Shown: positions 8,181 to 15,920 of the stretch, in pieces
Numbering within the stretch: the first letter of the stretch is position 1
Layout of the letters: each line of letters opens with the position of its first letter
Assembly: GCF_041262565.1 (NCBI RefSeq)
Contig: NZ_JBGCCJ010000001.1
Location: forward strand, 2,170,001 to 2,234,000
Direction of reading: 5' to 3'
Length of the DNA stretch: 64,000 nucleotides
Source: Leifsonia sp. EB41
Lineage (GTDB): Bacteria; Actinomycetota; Actinomycetes; Actinomycetales; Microbacteriaceae
Program-made: the position numbers and the translations under genes
Notes under the pieces: generated by a model
Seen by the model: the letters and a program-made list of their open reading frames with translations, nothing else
The model's database searches: none
What the model was told of the DNA's origin: nothing

Positions 8181-9221
8181 ATGGGTGGGGACGGCAGGGT
8201 CGGCGGACTCCGGCCGGTGCTGCTCTGGGCCGGCGTCGGCGTCCTCCTGGTCGCCGCGTTCCTCGCCGCGCTCGGCGCCGTCCAGCGGACCTTCTACAGC
8301 CCGGAGGGGTTCGTCTCCGCCTACGTCGGCGCGCTCGCCTCGCACGACCTGACCAGCGCGCTCGCCATGCCGGGCGCGGCGCCGACGAAGCAGGCCCTGG
8401 CCGCCGCCGGACTCCCGGCGGACGCCTCCGCCGAGCTGCTGCGCTCGGACCTGCTCCCGGACTACACCGACACCCGCGTCGTCTCCGACACGGCCGGCCC
8501 GGGCGGCCGCCGCACGGTCACGGTGCACGTCGTCGCGGACGGCCACCCGGTCGTCGCCGCGTTCGAGCTCCGCCAGACCGGCGCCATCCTCGGCCTCCTG
8601 CCGACCTGGGAGTTCGCGCGCACGCCCGTCGGTGTCGCGCACATCACCGTCGCGCATGCGCAGACCTTCACCGTCGGCAGCCATACGGTGAGCCCGCGGG
8701 CCGCCGCCCCGTCGCAGCCGGCGACCGCGTTCAGCGTGAGTGCCGGGTATCTGGTCCCCGCGCCGTCGCTCTACGTCCTGGGCCACTCCGACAGGTACAC
8801 GCATGCCGCGCCGGTCAACGTGGCGACCGCCCCGGCCGCCACGGTGGCGGCGACGGTCGACGCACAGCCGAACGACGCCTTCACTGCGGCAGTGCAGAAG
8901 GAGCTGAACGGCTTCCTCGACGAGTGCGCCAAGCAGCAGGTCCTGCAGCCGGCCGGCTGCCCCTTCGGCGTGGTGATCGACGACCGCGTGCAGGGTGCGC
9001 CCACCTGGAAGATGACGCAGTACCCCGCCGTACACCTCGTCCCGGGCGACGCCTCGTGGACGATGTCGCAGGCGGTCGGGATCGCGCACCTCTCCGTGAC
9101 GGTGCAGTCCATCTTCGACGGCAGCATCGAACATAGGGAGTCCGACGAGAAGTTCGCCGTCTCGCTGACCAGCGTCGTCATCCGCCCGGACGGATCCCTC
9201 GACATCGTCGTGGGTGAGTAG
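8181..9221 (+). CDS. Single-pass membrane-anchored protein of unknown function
   Basis: 346 residues from the ATG at 8181 (an ATG three codons upstream is equally in frame). There is one N-terminal membrane helix (LLWAGVGVLLVAAFLAALGA), then a long exported region with repeated beta-rich segments. Residues about 220-330 (FLDECAKQQVLQPAGCPFGV) include a cysteine pair and resemble NTF2-like or lipoprotein-type exported domains of actinobacteria. I cannot name the family. The upstream 90 bp hold one perfect TTATCCACA at 8153-8161. It is convergent with the CopD-CtaG gene, 3 bp apart. Confidence 0.65.
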   Translation: MGGDGRVGGLRPVLLWAGVGVLLVAAFLAALGAVQRTFYSPEGFVSAYVGALASHDLTSALAMPGAAPTKQALAAAGLPADASAELLRSDLLPDYTDTRVVSDTAGPGGRRTVTVHVVADGHPVVAAFELRQTGAILGLLPTWEFARTPVGVAHITVAHAQTFTVGSHTVSPRAAAPSQPATAFSVSAGYLVPAPSLYVLGHSDRYTHAAPVNVATAPAATVAATVDAQPNDAFTAAVQKELNGFLDECAKQQVLQPAGCPFGVVIDDRVQGAPTWKMTQYPAVHLVPGDASWTMSQAVGIAHLSVTVQSIFDGSIEHRESDEKFAVSLTSVVIRPDGSLDIVVGE

Positions 9222-9224
9222 CGG

Positions 9225-11198
9225 CTACCGCTGCACCGTGCCGTCGCGCGCCGCCAGCCGGGCGAGCTGCTCGTTGTACGCCCTCAGCTCCGCGTCGTTC
9301 GTGCGGTCGGCGTTCCTGTCCTGCCGCCTCGAATCGCGCTCGTCGCTGCGGCTCCACTGGATGGCCACCACGATCGCCAGGATGACCGTCGGGATCTCGC
9401 CGATGCTCCACGCGATCCCGCCGCCCGTCTGCTGGTCGACCAGCGGCGTCGCGCCCCAGGTCCGGCCCATCGCGCCGAACCAGTCGGCCAGCAGGAGACC
9501 GTGCATCTGCATGATGGACAGCCCGAAGAACGCGTGGAACGCCATCGTGCCGAGCAGCAGCAGCAACCGGAACGGGTACGGGAGCCGGTACTTGACCGGG
9601 TCGATGCCGATCAGCGACTGCACGAACAAATAGCCCGTGATCACGAAGTGCACGACCATCCACTCGTGCCCGATGTGGTCGGTCGTCGCCCAGCGGATGA
9701 GCGGCGTGTAGTAGAACGCCCACAGCGACCCGGCGAACAGTCCGGCCGCGACGAGCGGATGCGAGATGATCCCTGCGAACCGGGAGTGCACCGCGAGCAG
9801 GATCCACTCGCGGCCGCCGCGCGTGCCGTCCTGACGCTTGCGGATCGCCCGGACGGCCAGCGTCACCGGGGCCCCGGGCACCAGCAGCAGCGGGACCGCC
9901 ATCGTCAGGACCATGTGCGCCGACATGTGCGCCGAGAACAGGTACTTCTCGTAGACGTTCACACCGCCGTTGGTGATGTAGAAGAGCAGGACGATGCCGA
10001 GCGTCCAGAGCACCGTCCGGTAGACCGGCCACTTGTCGCCGCGCTTGTGGAGCCTCCACACGCCGGCCAGGTAGAAGAACAGCGCGAAGCCGCAGGCGAG
10101 CACCCAGAGCAGGTCGAAGTTCCACGTCGTGAAGAGCCGGCCCCAGGTGAGCTCCGGCGGGAGCTTCTCGCCGGTGAGGATCTCCGCGGGCGTCGGCACC
10201 GCGGCCCGGGTCTGCGGAACCGGCGTCACGGTGCGGGCGAGCGCCGCCGCCACACCAGAGGCGATGCCCATGAAGGCCAGCTCGGCGGTGACGATCCACC
10301 AGAACGTCCGGCCCTCGCCCAGCCGCTTCAGCCGTTCGATGAGGACGCGGCGCTGCATGAGCCCGAACAGCCCGAGGACGCCGAGCGCAGCGACCTTGAC
10401 GAGCACCAGGATGCCGTACGGCGTCGCCAGCTCGGCCAGCGTCCCGACGCGCAGCTCGGCGTTCACGTACCCCGACAGGGCCACCACGATGAAGCAGATG
10501 AGCGCGATGCTGGAGTACCGCTCCAGCACCGTCACCAGCCGGCCGCCGCCCAGCGTGCGCTTGATGACGATGAGCGTCAGGAGGCCGCCCAGCCAGATCG
10601 CGGCGAACAGCACGTGCAGCCCGAAGGAGGTCACCGCGGCGTCGTGGCCTGCGGCTTCCGAGCTGTGCCCCTGCTGCGCCATCGGCACGACCGCGGCCAT
10701 TGCGAGCAGCGTGACGAAGACGATCGCCGTCTGGTTGCGGACGGCGAAGCAGAGCACCGTGACGGCGGCGGCGATCAGCGTGATGCCGAGCCAGGCCTGA
10801 CCGAGCGACACGCTGGTGATGAACGAGCTCAGCCCGTTGGTGAAGGTCTGGTCGAACGACCACGGCACGTTGGCGACGCTGACGAATGTGAACAGCCCGG
10901 TCACGGCGGAGGCCACCGTCATGATCGCGGCGCAGGCCGCGGCGAAGTCGAGGGCCGTGCCGTACTCGTCCCTGTCCGCCTTGAACGCGAAGCAGGCCAG
11001 GACCAGCGCGCCGACCGTCCCCGAGAGGCTGAGGTTGACGACGAGCGTCGAGATCGGGAGTCCCCAGCGCACCAGCGCGCCGGGGTCGAGCAGCAGGGGC
11101 GCGGCGGCCCCTCCGCCGAAGGCGAGAGCCGCGACGACCGACAGCAGAGCGGCCGCCAGGAGCACGGCGGGACCGATCACGCGGAGAAGTCTGGGCAC
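9225..11198 (-). CDS. CopD-CtaG fusion membrane protein (copper handling / cytochrome oxidase assembly)
   Basis: 657 residues with a GTG start and about 14-16 membrane helices. The N-terminal half resembles CopD-type copper-resistance permeases (FGLHVLFAAIWLGGLLTLIVI, with the His and Trp expected near the copper path). The C-terminal half is the caa3-type CtaG family (HMSAHMVLTMAVPLLLVPGA, then HEWMVVHFVITGYLFV and MAFHAFFGLSIMQM). This fusion is common in actinobacteria and is thought to supply copper to cytochrome c oxidase. The cytoplasmic tail is charged (RSDERDSRRQDRN). No oxidase genes are in the window. Confidence 0.88.
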   Translation of the reverse strand: MPRLLRVIGPAVLLAAALLSVVAALAFGGGAAAPLLLDPGALVRWGLPISTLVVNLSLSGTVGALVLACFAFKADRDEYGTALDFAAACAAIMTVASAVTGLFTFVSVANVPWSFDQTFTNGLSSFITSVSLGQAWLGITLIAAAVTVLCFAVRNQTAIVFVTLLAMAAVVPMAQQGHSSEAAGHDAAVTSFGLHVLFAAIWLGGLLTLIVIKRTLGGGRLVTVLERYSSIALICFIVVALSGYVNAELRVGTLAELATPYGILVLVKVAALGVLGLFGLMQRRVLIERLKRLGEGRTFWWIVTAELAFMGIASGVAAALARTVTPVPQTRAAVPTPAEILTGEKLPPELTWGRLFTTWNFDLLWVLACGFALFFYLAGVWRLHKRGDKWPVYRTVLWTLGIVLLFYITNGGVNVYEKYLFSAHMSAHMVLTMAVPLLLVPGAPVTLAVRAIRKRQDGTRGGREWILLAVHSRFAGIISHPLVAAGLFAGSLWAFYYTPLIRWATTDHIGHEWMVVHFVITGYLFVQSLIGIDPVKYRLPYPFRLLLLLGTMAFHAFFGLSIMQMHGLLLADWFGAMGRTWGATPLVDQQTGGGIAWSIGEIPTVILAIVVAIQWSRSDERDSRRQDRNADRTNDAELRAYNEQLARLAARDGTVQR

Positions 11199-11272
11199 CC
11201 GTCAAGCCTACGTCTCCGCTGCTGTGCGCCCGCCCACAGCACGGGGGCGCAGATCCCTGTCGGCACAACGGA

Positions 11273-11308
11273 ACGGGGGCGGCGTCGCAGTCGCGACGCC
11301 GCCCCCGT
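11273..11308 (-). terminator. Strong hairpin downstream of HU
   Basis: A perfect 16-bp stem (ACGGGGGCGGCGTCGC) with loop AGTC lies 17 bp beyond the HU stop codon. It has only a weak T-rich tail on the minus strand. It also separates the HU gene from the CopD-CtaG gene, which reads in the same direction. Confidence 0.8.
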
Positions 11309-11325
11309 GGAGCCTGTTCAGGCTG

Positions 11326-11610
11326 TTACTTGACGGCAGCCTTGAGCTTGGAGCCCGCGGTCAGCTTGACGCGGTGGCCGGCCGGGATCGAGATCTCGGC
11401 GCCCGTCTGCGGGTTGCGGCCGGTGCGAGCGGCGGTCTCGGTGCGCTCGGCGGCGAGCCAGCCCGGGATGGTGACCTTGCCGCCACCCTTGACGGTCTCG
11501 CTGATCGTGGCGAAGAACGCGTCGACGACGCTCGAGACGGTGGCCTGGCTCTGACCCGACGCCGCGGCGACGGCAGCAACGAGCTCGGTCTTGTTCAGGT
11601 TGTCAGCCAT
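11326..11610 (-). CDS. hup: HU-family DNA-binding protein
   Basis: 94 residues, the canonical length, from the ATG at 11610 (preceded by GAGGACACTC). The N-terminus (MADNLNKTELVAAVAAASGQ) and the core GWLAAERTETAARTGRNPQT followed by GAEISIPAGHRVKLTAGSKL match bacterial HU, with the arm region NPQTG that inserts into the minor groove. It lacks the long Lys/Ala C-terminal tail of mycobacterial HupB. HU compacts the nucleoid and bends DNA. It is a single-gene unit with its own terminator; reading frames extending upstream of 11610 are not credible starts. Confidence 0.94.
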   Translation of the reverse strand: MADNLNKTELVAAVAAASGQSQATVSSVVDAFFATISETVKGGGKVTIPGWLAAERTETAARTGRNPQTGAEISIPAGHRVKLTAGSKLKAAVK

Positions 11611-11792
11611 TGAGTGTCCTCCTCGGACCTTGTGCTGGTAGTTCAGCTGTCTTGTGGAACGGTTGAGGCCACAGTGGGCCATAACGTTTGGTCGGTTGAC
11701 CGCCTCGAATGTATCAGAATCCCGCGGAATTACGCGGATTCTCGCGGATTTTTCGCCTGTTGACAGGGCGTGTCCAGCCCCGGGGACGACGA

Positions 11793-11822
11793 AGGGGCGC
11801 CCGGCGGATGCCGGACGCCCCT
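11793..11822 (-). terminator. Terminator hairpin for the rpmB-rpmG-rpsN operon
   Basis: The arms AGGGGCGCCCGGC and GCCGGACGCCCCT pair with one mismatch around a GGAT loop, 45 bp beyond the rpsN stop. A short TTCGTC tail follows on the minus strand. Confidence 0.7.
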
Positions 11823-11866
11823 CCAAAGGGTGTCGTTCGCTGCTTCTCAGCAGCCGACGCTGGGAG

Positions 11867-12172
11867 TTACCAGCTCGACTTGGTGATGCCGGGCAGCTCG
11901 CCTCGGTGCGCCATGTCGCGGAAGCGGACACGCGAGATGCCGAACTTGCTGAGGTTTCCACGGGGACGGCCGTCCACCGCGTCGCGGTTGCGCACGCGGA
12001 TGGGGGAGGCGTCACGGGGGAGCTTCTGGAGGCCCAGGCGGGCGGCCTCGCGGGACTCGTCGGTGCCGTTCGGGTCGACGAGCGCCTTCTTCAGCTCGGC
12101 ACGCTTCGCGGCCCAGCGCTCGACGATGACCTTACGCTGCTCGTTCTTGGCGATCTTGGACGTCTTGGCCAT
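11867..12172 (-). CDS. rpsN: 30S ribosomal protein S14, zinc-free type
   Basis: 101 residues, the long S14 form. The sequence ([20 protein letters not shown] at the start, [20 protein letters not shown] at the end) has no Cys-x-x-Cys pairs, so it is the zinc-independent type, unlike the 61-residue zinc-binding S14. It is the last gene of rpmB-rpmG-rpsN, 2 bp after the rpmG stop. In mycobacteria and Streptomyces such cysteine-free paralogues are induced by zinc starvation under Zur. Whether a zinc-binding copy exists elsewhere here cannot be judged from this window. Confidence 0.95.
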   Translation of the reverse strand: MAKTSKIAKNEQRKVIVERWAAKRAELKKALVDPNGTDESREAARLGLQKLPRDASPIRVRNRDAVDGRPRGNLSKFGISRVRFRDMAHRGELPGITKSSW

Positions 12173-12174
12173 GT

Positions 12175-12342
12175 TTAGCGCTCCTCTCGGAAGTCGACGT
12201 GCTTGCGCACGACAGGGTCGTACTTCTTGAGCACGAGGCGGTCGGGGTCGTTGCGACGGTTCTTCTTGGTCACGTAGGTGTAACCGGTGCCCGCCGTCGA
12301 ACGGAGCTTGATGATCGGACGGATGTCCTGCTGCTTCGCCAT
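12175..12342 (-). CDS. rpmG: 50S ribosomal protein L33, cysteine-free type
   Basis: 55 residues ([20 protein letters not shown], then [20 protein letters not shown]). The two CxxC pairs of zinc-binding L33 are absent. Its ATG overlaps the rpmB stop as TAATG, which indicates translational coupling. It is the middle gene of the three-gene ribosomal operon. Confidence 0.95.
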   Translation of the reverse strand: MAKQQDIRPIIKLRSTAGTGYTYVTKKNRRNDPDRLVLKKYDPVVRKHVDFREER

Positions 12343-12578
12343 TAGATCTTCTCCCCACGGGCCAGGAGGTCCTTGACCACGGACTCGATGCCGCGGGCGT
12401 CGATGACCTTGATACCCTTGGCGCTCAGCGTCAGGGTGACGTTACGACGAAGAGACGGGACGTAGTACGTCTTCTTCTGGATGTTCGGGTCGAACCGGCG
12501 CTTCGTGCGACGGTGCGAGTGCGAGATGTTGTGACCGAAGCCGGGAACGGCTCCAGTCACCTGGCACACTGCTGCCAT
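12342..12578 (-). CDS. rpmB: 50S ribosomal protein L28
   Basis: 78 residues from the ATG at 12578; the in-frame codons upstream are not typical L28. The start [15 protein letters not shown] keeps only one cysteine of the usual N-terminal pair (CxVTG in place of CxxC), followed by the classic [16 protein letters not shown] block. It is first in the operon, so the promoter should lie in the 180 bp between 12579 and 12758. I found no Zur-type palindrome there by eye. Confidence 0.94.
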   Translation of the reverse strand: MAAVCQVTGAVPGFGHNISHSHRRTKRRFDPNIQKKTYYVPSLRRNVTLTLSAKGIKVIDARGIESVVKDLLARGEKI

Positions 12579-12758
12579 TGCTTTCTTCTCCAATACCGTG
12601 ATGCCTTCCGGCACCACCCAAGGTCACTTGTCGGCGCACGACTTCCCACGCATTCTCGTTGTGGGGTTTCGTACACGGCTAACGGAGTGGGAGGAGCCCA
12701 CTCAGCCAAACATCTATGCTACGGCATGCGGGTAGATGCGGCCAAATCGCGGTGCGAT

Positions 12759-13154
12759 CTACTCGCCGGCGGCCTTCGCCGTGCACCCTGCGCACAACCC
12801 GAACACGTCCACCACATGCTGCGCCTGCGTGAACCCGTGCGACGCCGCCGCAGCACGCGCCCACTGCTCGACCTCGTCGGCTTCGATCTCCACCGTCAGC
12901 CCGCACTTGCGGCAGATCAGGTGGTGGTGGTGCCCCGTCGTGCACGCACGATAGAGGCTCTCGCCCTCCGGCGACTGCAGCGAGTCCGCGTCGCCTTCCG
13001 CCGCCAGGTCGGCGAGCGCGCGGTAGACGGTCGCCAGGCCGATCGGGGAGCCTGTCTCGTGCAGCGTCAGGTGGAGCCCCTGCGCGCTGATGAAGCCTTC
13101 CGTCGAGGACAGGGCCTCTCGGACGGCCTCCCGCTGCCAGGTGTTGCGCTTCAC
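12759..13154 (-). CDS. zur: Fur-family metalloregulator, probable Zur
   Basis: 131 residues. The winged-helix N-terminal part includes SPIGLATVYRALADLAAEGD. It is followed by the metal site GHHHHLICRKCG and a second pair CAGC near the C-terminus, i.e. the two CxxC structural zinc motifs of Fur proteins. The four-histidine run and the EIEADEVEQW segment are typical of Zur. It begins 9 bp after the znuB stop, so it is the last gene of znuA-znuC-znuB-zur. With a Zur-type box in front of znuA this implies autoregulation. Alternatives are a manganese- or iron-sensing Fur paralogue. Confidence 0.82.
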   Translation of the reverse strand: MKRNTWQREAVREALSSTEGFISAQGLHLTLHETGSPIGLATVYRALADLAAEGDADSLQSPEGESLYRACTTGHHHHLICRKCGLTVEIEADEVEQWARAAAASHGFTQAQHVVDVFGLCAGCTAKAAGE

Positions 13155-13163
13155 TGTTCCAGG

Positions 13164-14021
13164 CTAGCCTCTCTGGCTCACGAGTCGCCGGGAACCCCGG
13201 GCGCCCACGAGCCGGCAGACCACGTAGATCAGGAAGGAGATCGTCGTTACGTACGGGCTGATCGGCAGGGAGCTGCCGAGCGCCAGCAGGATGCCCCCCA
13301 CGATCGAGAGGAGGGCGAAGCCCACGCTCAGCAGCGGCACCAGCAGCGGCGACGATGAGATGCGCATCGCCGCGGCCGCGGGCGTCACGAGCAGCGACAG
13401 TACGAGGAGCGCACCGACGATCTGCACCGACACGGCGACCGCGAGGCCGAGCAGCACCATGAAGGCGAGCGCGACGAAGCGGGTCGGGACGCCGCGGGAG
13501 GCGGCGACGTCGGCGTCCAGGCTGTCGAACATGAGCGGGCGCCACATCAGCAGGAGGCCGATCAGCACCAGCGCGCCGATGACGAGCAGCGATCCGAGCT
13601 GCGGGTCGTCGACCGACACGATCTGGCCGGTCAGCAGGCCGAACTTGTTGGCGCTGCGGCCGGGATACAGCGCCAGGGCGAGGATCCCGAGTCCCAGCCC
13701 GAAGGGCATCAGCACCGCGATGATCGAGTTGCGGTCCCGCGCCTTCGCGCCGAGGAGGCCGATCAGGATGGCGGCGATCAGCGATCCGACCAGCGACCCG
13801 GCGACGACGTTCACGCCGAACAGCAGCGCGACGGCCGCTCCGGCGAACGAGAGCTCGCTGATCCCGTGCACGGCGAACGCCATGTCGCGCTGCATCACGA
13901 AGACGCCGATCAGGCCGCCGACGACGCCGAGCACCGCGCCCGCGAAGATCGAGTTGCGCACCAGCGCGAGCAGCTCGCCGTAGTCGGTGAAGTTGAAGAG
14001 CTGCGACCAGAGATCGTTCAT
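13164..14021 (-). CDS. znuB: Metal ABC transporter permease (ZnuB/MntB type)
   Basis: 285 residues with about eight membrane helices, starting at an ATG that overlaps the znuC stop (ATGA). Family hallmarks are visible: FVMQRDMAFAVHGISELSFA near residue 45, which forms part of the metal channel, and SVQIVGALLVLSLLVTPAAA in the C-terminal half. It forms the membrane pore of the zinc/manganese uptake system with ZnuC and ZnuA. A longer frame reading upstream through znuC is not a real start. Confidence 0.9.
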   Translation of the reverse strand: MNDLWSQLFNFTDYGELLALVRNSIFAGAVLGVVGGLIGVFVMQRDMAFAVHGISELSFAGAAVALLFGVNVVAGSLVGSLIAAILIGLLGAKARDRNSIIAVLMPFGLGLGILALALYPGRSANKFGLLTGQIVSVDDPQLGSLLVIGALVLIGLLLMWRPLMFDSLDADVAASRGVPTRFVALAFMVLLGLAVAVSVQIVGALLVLSLLVTPAAAAMRISSSPLLVPLLSVGFALLSIVGGILLALGSSLPISPYVTTISFLIYVVCRLVGARGSRRLVSQRG

Positions 14022-14878
14022 GCGGCCGGCTCCGGGTGCGAGGTGCGGGTGTGGTCGTGGTGCTCGTGGGTCTCGGCGTCCGGGATGCCGACGACCACGA
14101 TGCGGCCGCGGCTCCGGATGACATCCACGGGCGTGCCGTACAGGTCGGTGAGCACCTCGCTGCGCAGCACCTCGTCGGGGGTTCCGGTGCGGAAGCGGCC
14201 GCCGGCCAGGTAGAGCACGCGGTCGACCATCCCGAGCACCGGGTTCACGTCGTGCGTGACGAAGACCACCGCGCTCCCGTGGTCGCGCCGGCGCCGGTCG
14301 ATGAGCTCGCTGACCCCGCGCTGGTGCTGGAGGTCGAGCGACAGCAGCGGCTCGTCGCACAGCAGCAGGGCCGGGTCCCCGGCGAGCGCCTGCGCGACGC
14401 GGAGCCGCTGCTGCTCGCCGCCGGACAGCGATCCGACCGGGGTGTCCGCGTAGCGGCGCGCCCCGACCGAGTCGATGAGCCGGTCCACCTGCGCGCGGTC
14501 CGCGCGGTTCGGGATCGGGAGGCCCCAGCGGTGCCCGTTCACGCCGAGCGCGACGAGGTCGCGGGCGCGCATCGGAGTGCCGGCGGGGATGAGCTTCTGC
14601 TGCGGGATGTACCCGATGCGCCGATCGCCGCGCCGCACGGCGTGGCCGTCGAGCACGATGCTCCCGGAGTCCAGCGACTGCTGGCCGAGGATCGTCTTGA
14701 GCAGGCTGGTCTTGCCCGAGCCGTTCGGCCCGAGCACGGCGACGAACTCGCCGGCGTGCACGTCGAGGTCGAGCCCGCTCCACAGCGTGCGGTCCCCGAA
14801 GCCGAGGGCGGCGTCGCGCAGGCTGAGCACGACATCGCGTTCCGCCGGCGCGGCCACGCGTTCGATCGGCTCGCTCAC
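14018..14878 (-). CDS. znuC: Metal ABC transporter ATPase (ZnuC/MntC type)
   Basis: 286 residues. Walker A GPNGSGKTSLLKT, Q-loop near GYIPQQKLIPAG, signature SLSGGEQQRLRVAQ, Walker B ALLLCDEPLLSLD and switch His (VFVTHDVNPVLG) are all present, so the ATPase is intact. The C-terminal tail is His-rich (ETHEHHDHTRTSH), which is unusual for the ATPase subunit and could bind metal. The start overlaps the znuA stop and the end overlaps the znuB start (ATGA in both cases), showing a tightly coupled operon. Confidence 0.92.
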   Translation of the reverse strand: MSEPIERVAAPAERDVVLSLRDAALGFGDRTLWSGLDLDVHAGEFVAVLGPNGSGKTSLLKTILGQQSLDSGSIVLDGHAVRRGDRRIGYIPQQKLIPAGTPMRARDLVALGVNGHRWGLPIPNRADRAQVDRLIDSVGARRYADTPVGSLSGGEQQRLRVAQALAGDPALLLCDEPLLSLDLQHQRGVSELIDRRRRDHGSAVVFVTHDVNPVLGMVDRVLYLAGGRFRTGTPDEVLRSEVLTDLYGTPVDVIRSRGRIVVVGIPDAETHEHHDHTRTSHPEPAA

Positions 14879-15774
14879 TTCGCCAGCGCCGCTCCCACGG
14901 CGTCGAGGTTGGCGTTCATCCAGCTCACGTAGTCCTTGCCCTTCGGCAGGGTCTCGGTGACGGGGACGACGGGGATTCCCGCCGCCGTGGCCGCCGCCCG
15001 CACGCGGTCGGTCTCCGGCCCGCTGGTCTGCTCGTTGTAGGCGAGCAGTCTCACCGTGTGGCCGCCGAACAGCGCGAGCGTCTGCTGCAGCACGAGCGGG
15101 GACACGTCGGTGCCCGCCTCGATGGCGGCACTGAACTTCTCGGGCGTCTTGTTCACGAGCCCGGCGGACTCCAGCAGGTAGAGCGGGACGGGCTCCGTGA
15201 TCGCGACCCCTTCTCCCGCGTACTTCGACTTCAGCTCGGCCTCCCGGGCCTGGAGGGCGGCCAGCTTGCCGGAGAAAGTCGCGGCGTTCTTCGCGAAGGT
15301 CGCCTTCTGCGCCGGGTCGGCCTTCGAGAGCGCGTCGGTCAGGGCGGTCGTGAACTTCTGGATGGTCGGGAAGTCGTACCAGACGTGCTCGTTGAGGTCA
15401 CCGCCCTCGGCCTTCTTGCCCGAGAGGTCGACCACGTTCAGCACCGTCGCCTTCGTGTTCTTCGAGCCGGTGCGGAGTGTGTTCATGAAGTCGTCGTAGC
15501 CGCCGCCGTTCTCGATGAGGATGTCGGCCTTCGACACGGCGAGCTGGCTCTGGGCGCTCGCCTCGAACGAGTGCGGGTCCTGGGCGGGGTCGGACATCAG
15601 GGCGGTCACCTCGACGGCGTTCCCGGCGATGGTGGAGGCGATGTCGCCGTAGACGTTGGTGCTGGCGACGACGCGGACCTTTCCGTCGTCGGCGGCGGAG
15701 CCGGCCGAGCACCCGGTGAGGGCGGCGACGGTCGCGGCGGCGAGGGCGAGGGTGAAGACGGAGCGCTTCAACAT
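14875..15774 (-). CDS. znuA: Metal ABC transporter substrate-binding lipoprotein (ZnuA/MntA type)
   Basis: 299 residues. The lipoprotein signal ends in ALTGCSAG (Cys near residue 22). The cluster 9 binding-protein ligands can be traced: His in DPHSFEASA, His in LNEHVWYDFPT, an acidic residue in ITEPVPLYLLESAGL where zinc-type ZnuA usually has His, and an acidic residue near YNEQTSGPETD. There is no histidine-rich loop. The third ligand looks like the Glu of manganese-type PsaA, while the regulator and box look zinc-type. First gene of the operon. Confidence 0.88.
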   Translation of the reverse strand: MLKRSVFTLALAAATVAALTGCSAGSAADDGKVRVVASTNVYGDIASTIAGNAVEVTALMSDPAQDPHSFEASAQSQLAVSKADILIENGGGYDDFMNTLRTGSKNTKATVLNVVDLSGKKAEGGDLNEHVWYDFPTIQKFTTALTDALSKADPAQKATFAKNAATFSGKLAALQAREAELKSKYAGEGVAITEPVPLYLLESAGLVNKTPEKFSAAIEAGTDVSPLVLQQTLALFGGHTVRLLAYNEQTSGPETDRVRAAATAAGIPVVPVTETLPKGKDYVSWMNANLDAVGAALAK

Positions 15775-15820
15775 AGGGACCTGTCTAATTCGTGGTTGTC
15801 CCCACGAATGTATCCCTAAT

Positions 15821-15835
15821 TGAGAACGATTGTCA
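15821..15835. promoter_or_regulatory. Zur/Fur-type operator in front of znuA
   Basis: TGAGAACGATTGTCA is an imperfect 7-1-7 palindrome, matching the Zur/Fur box pattern TGA-n-AA..TT-n-TCA in 5 of 7 symmetric pairs. It lies 47 bp upstream of the znuA ATG, where a repressor would block transcription. A small hairpin (arms TTCGTGG and CCACGAA, 15789-15808) lies between it and the start codon. Confidence 0.7.
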
Positions 15836-15858
15836 AAATCACTAAGCCGCCCGCGCAG

Positions 15859-15911
15859 ATTCGTGCCGAATGTCGCGAATAGCGCGGCCAAACGCCACAT
15901 TCGGCACGAAT
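15859..15911 (-). terminator. Perfect 15-bp inverted repeat after the 2-oxoacid dehydrogenase operon
   Basis: ATTCGTGCCGAATGT (15859-15873) and its exact complement (15897-15911) are separated by 23 bp and start 10 bp beyond the E2 stop. Each arm is itself partly self-complementary (TTCG..CGAA). No T-run follows, so it could be a terminator or a protein-binding site between this operon and znuA. Confidence 0.55.
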
Positions 15912-15920
15912 GTGCAGGGC

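Noticed and set aside
12579-12758. Zur box in front of the rpmB-rpmG-rpsN operon
   Set aside because: I looked for a 7-1-7 palindrome and found none by eye; the only good box is the one before znuA.
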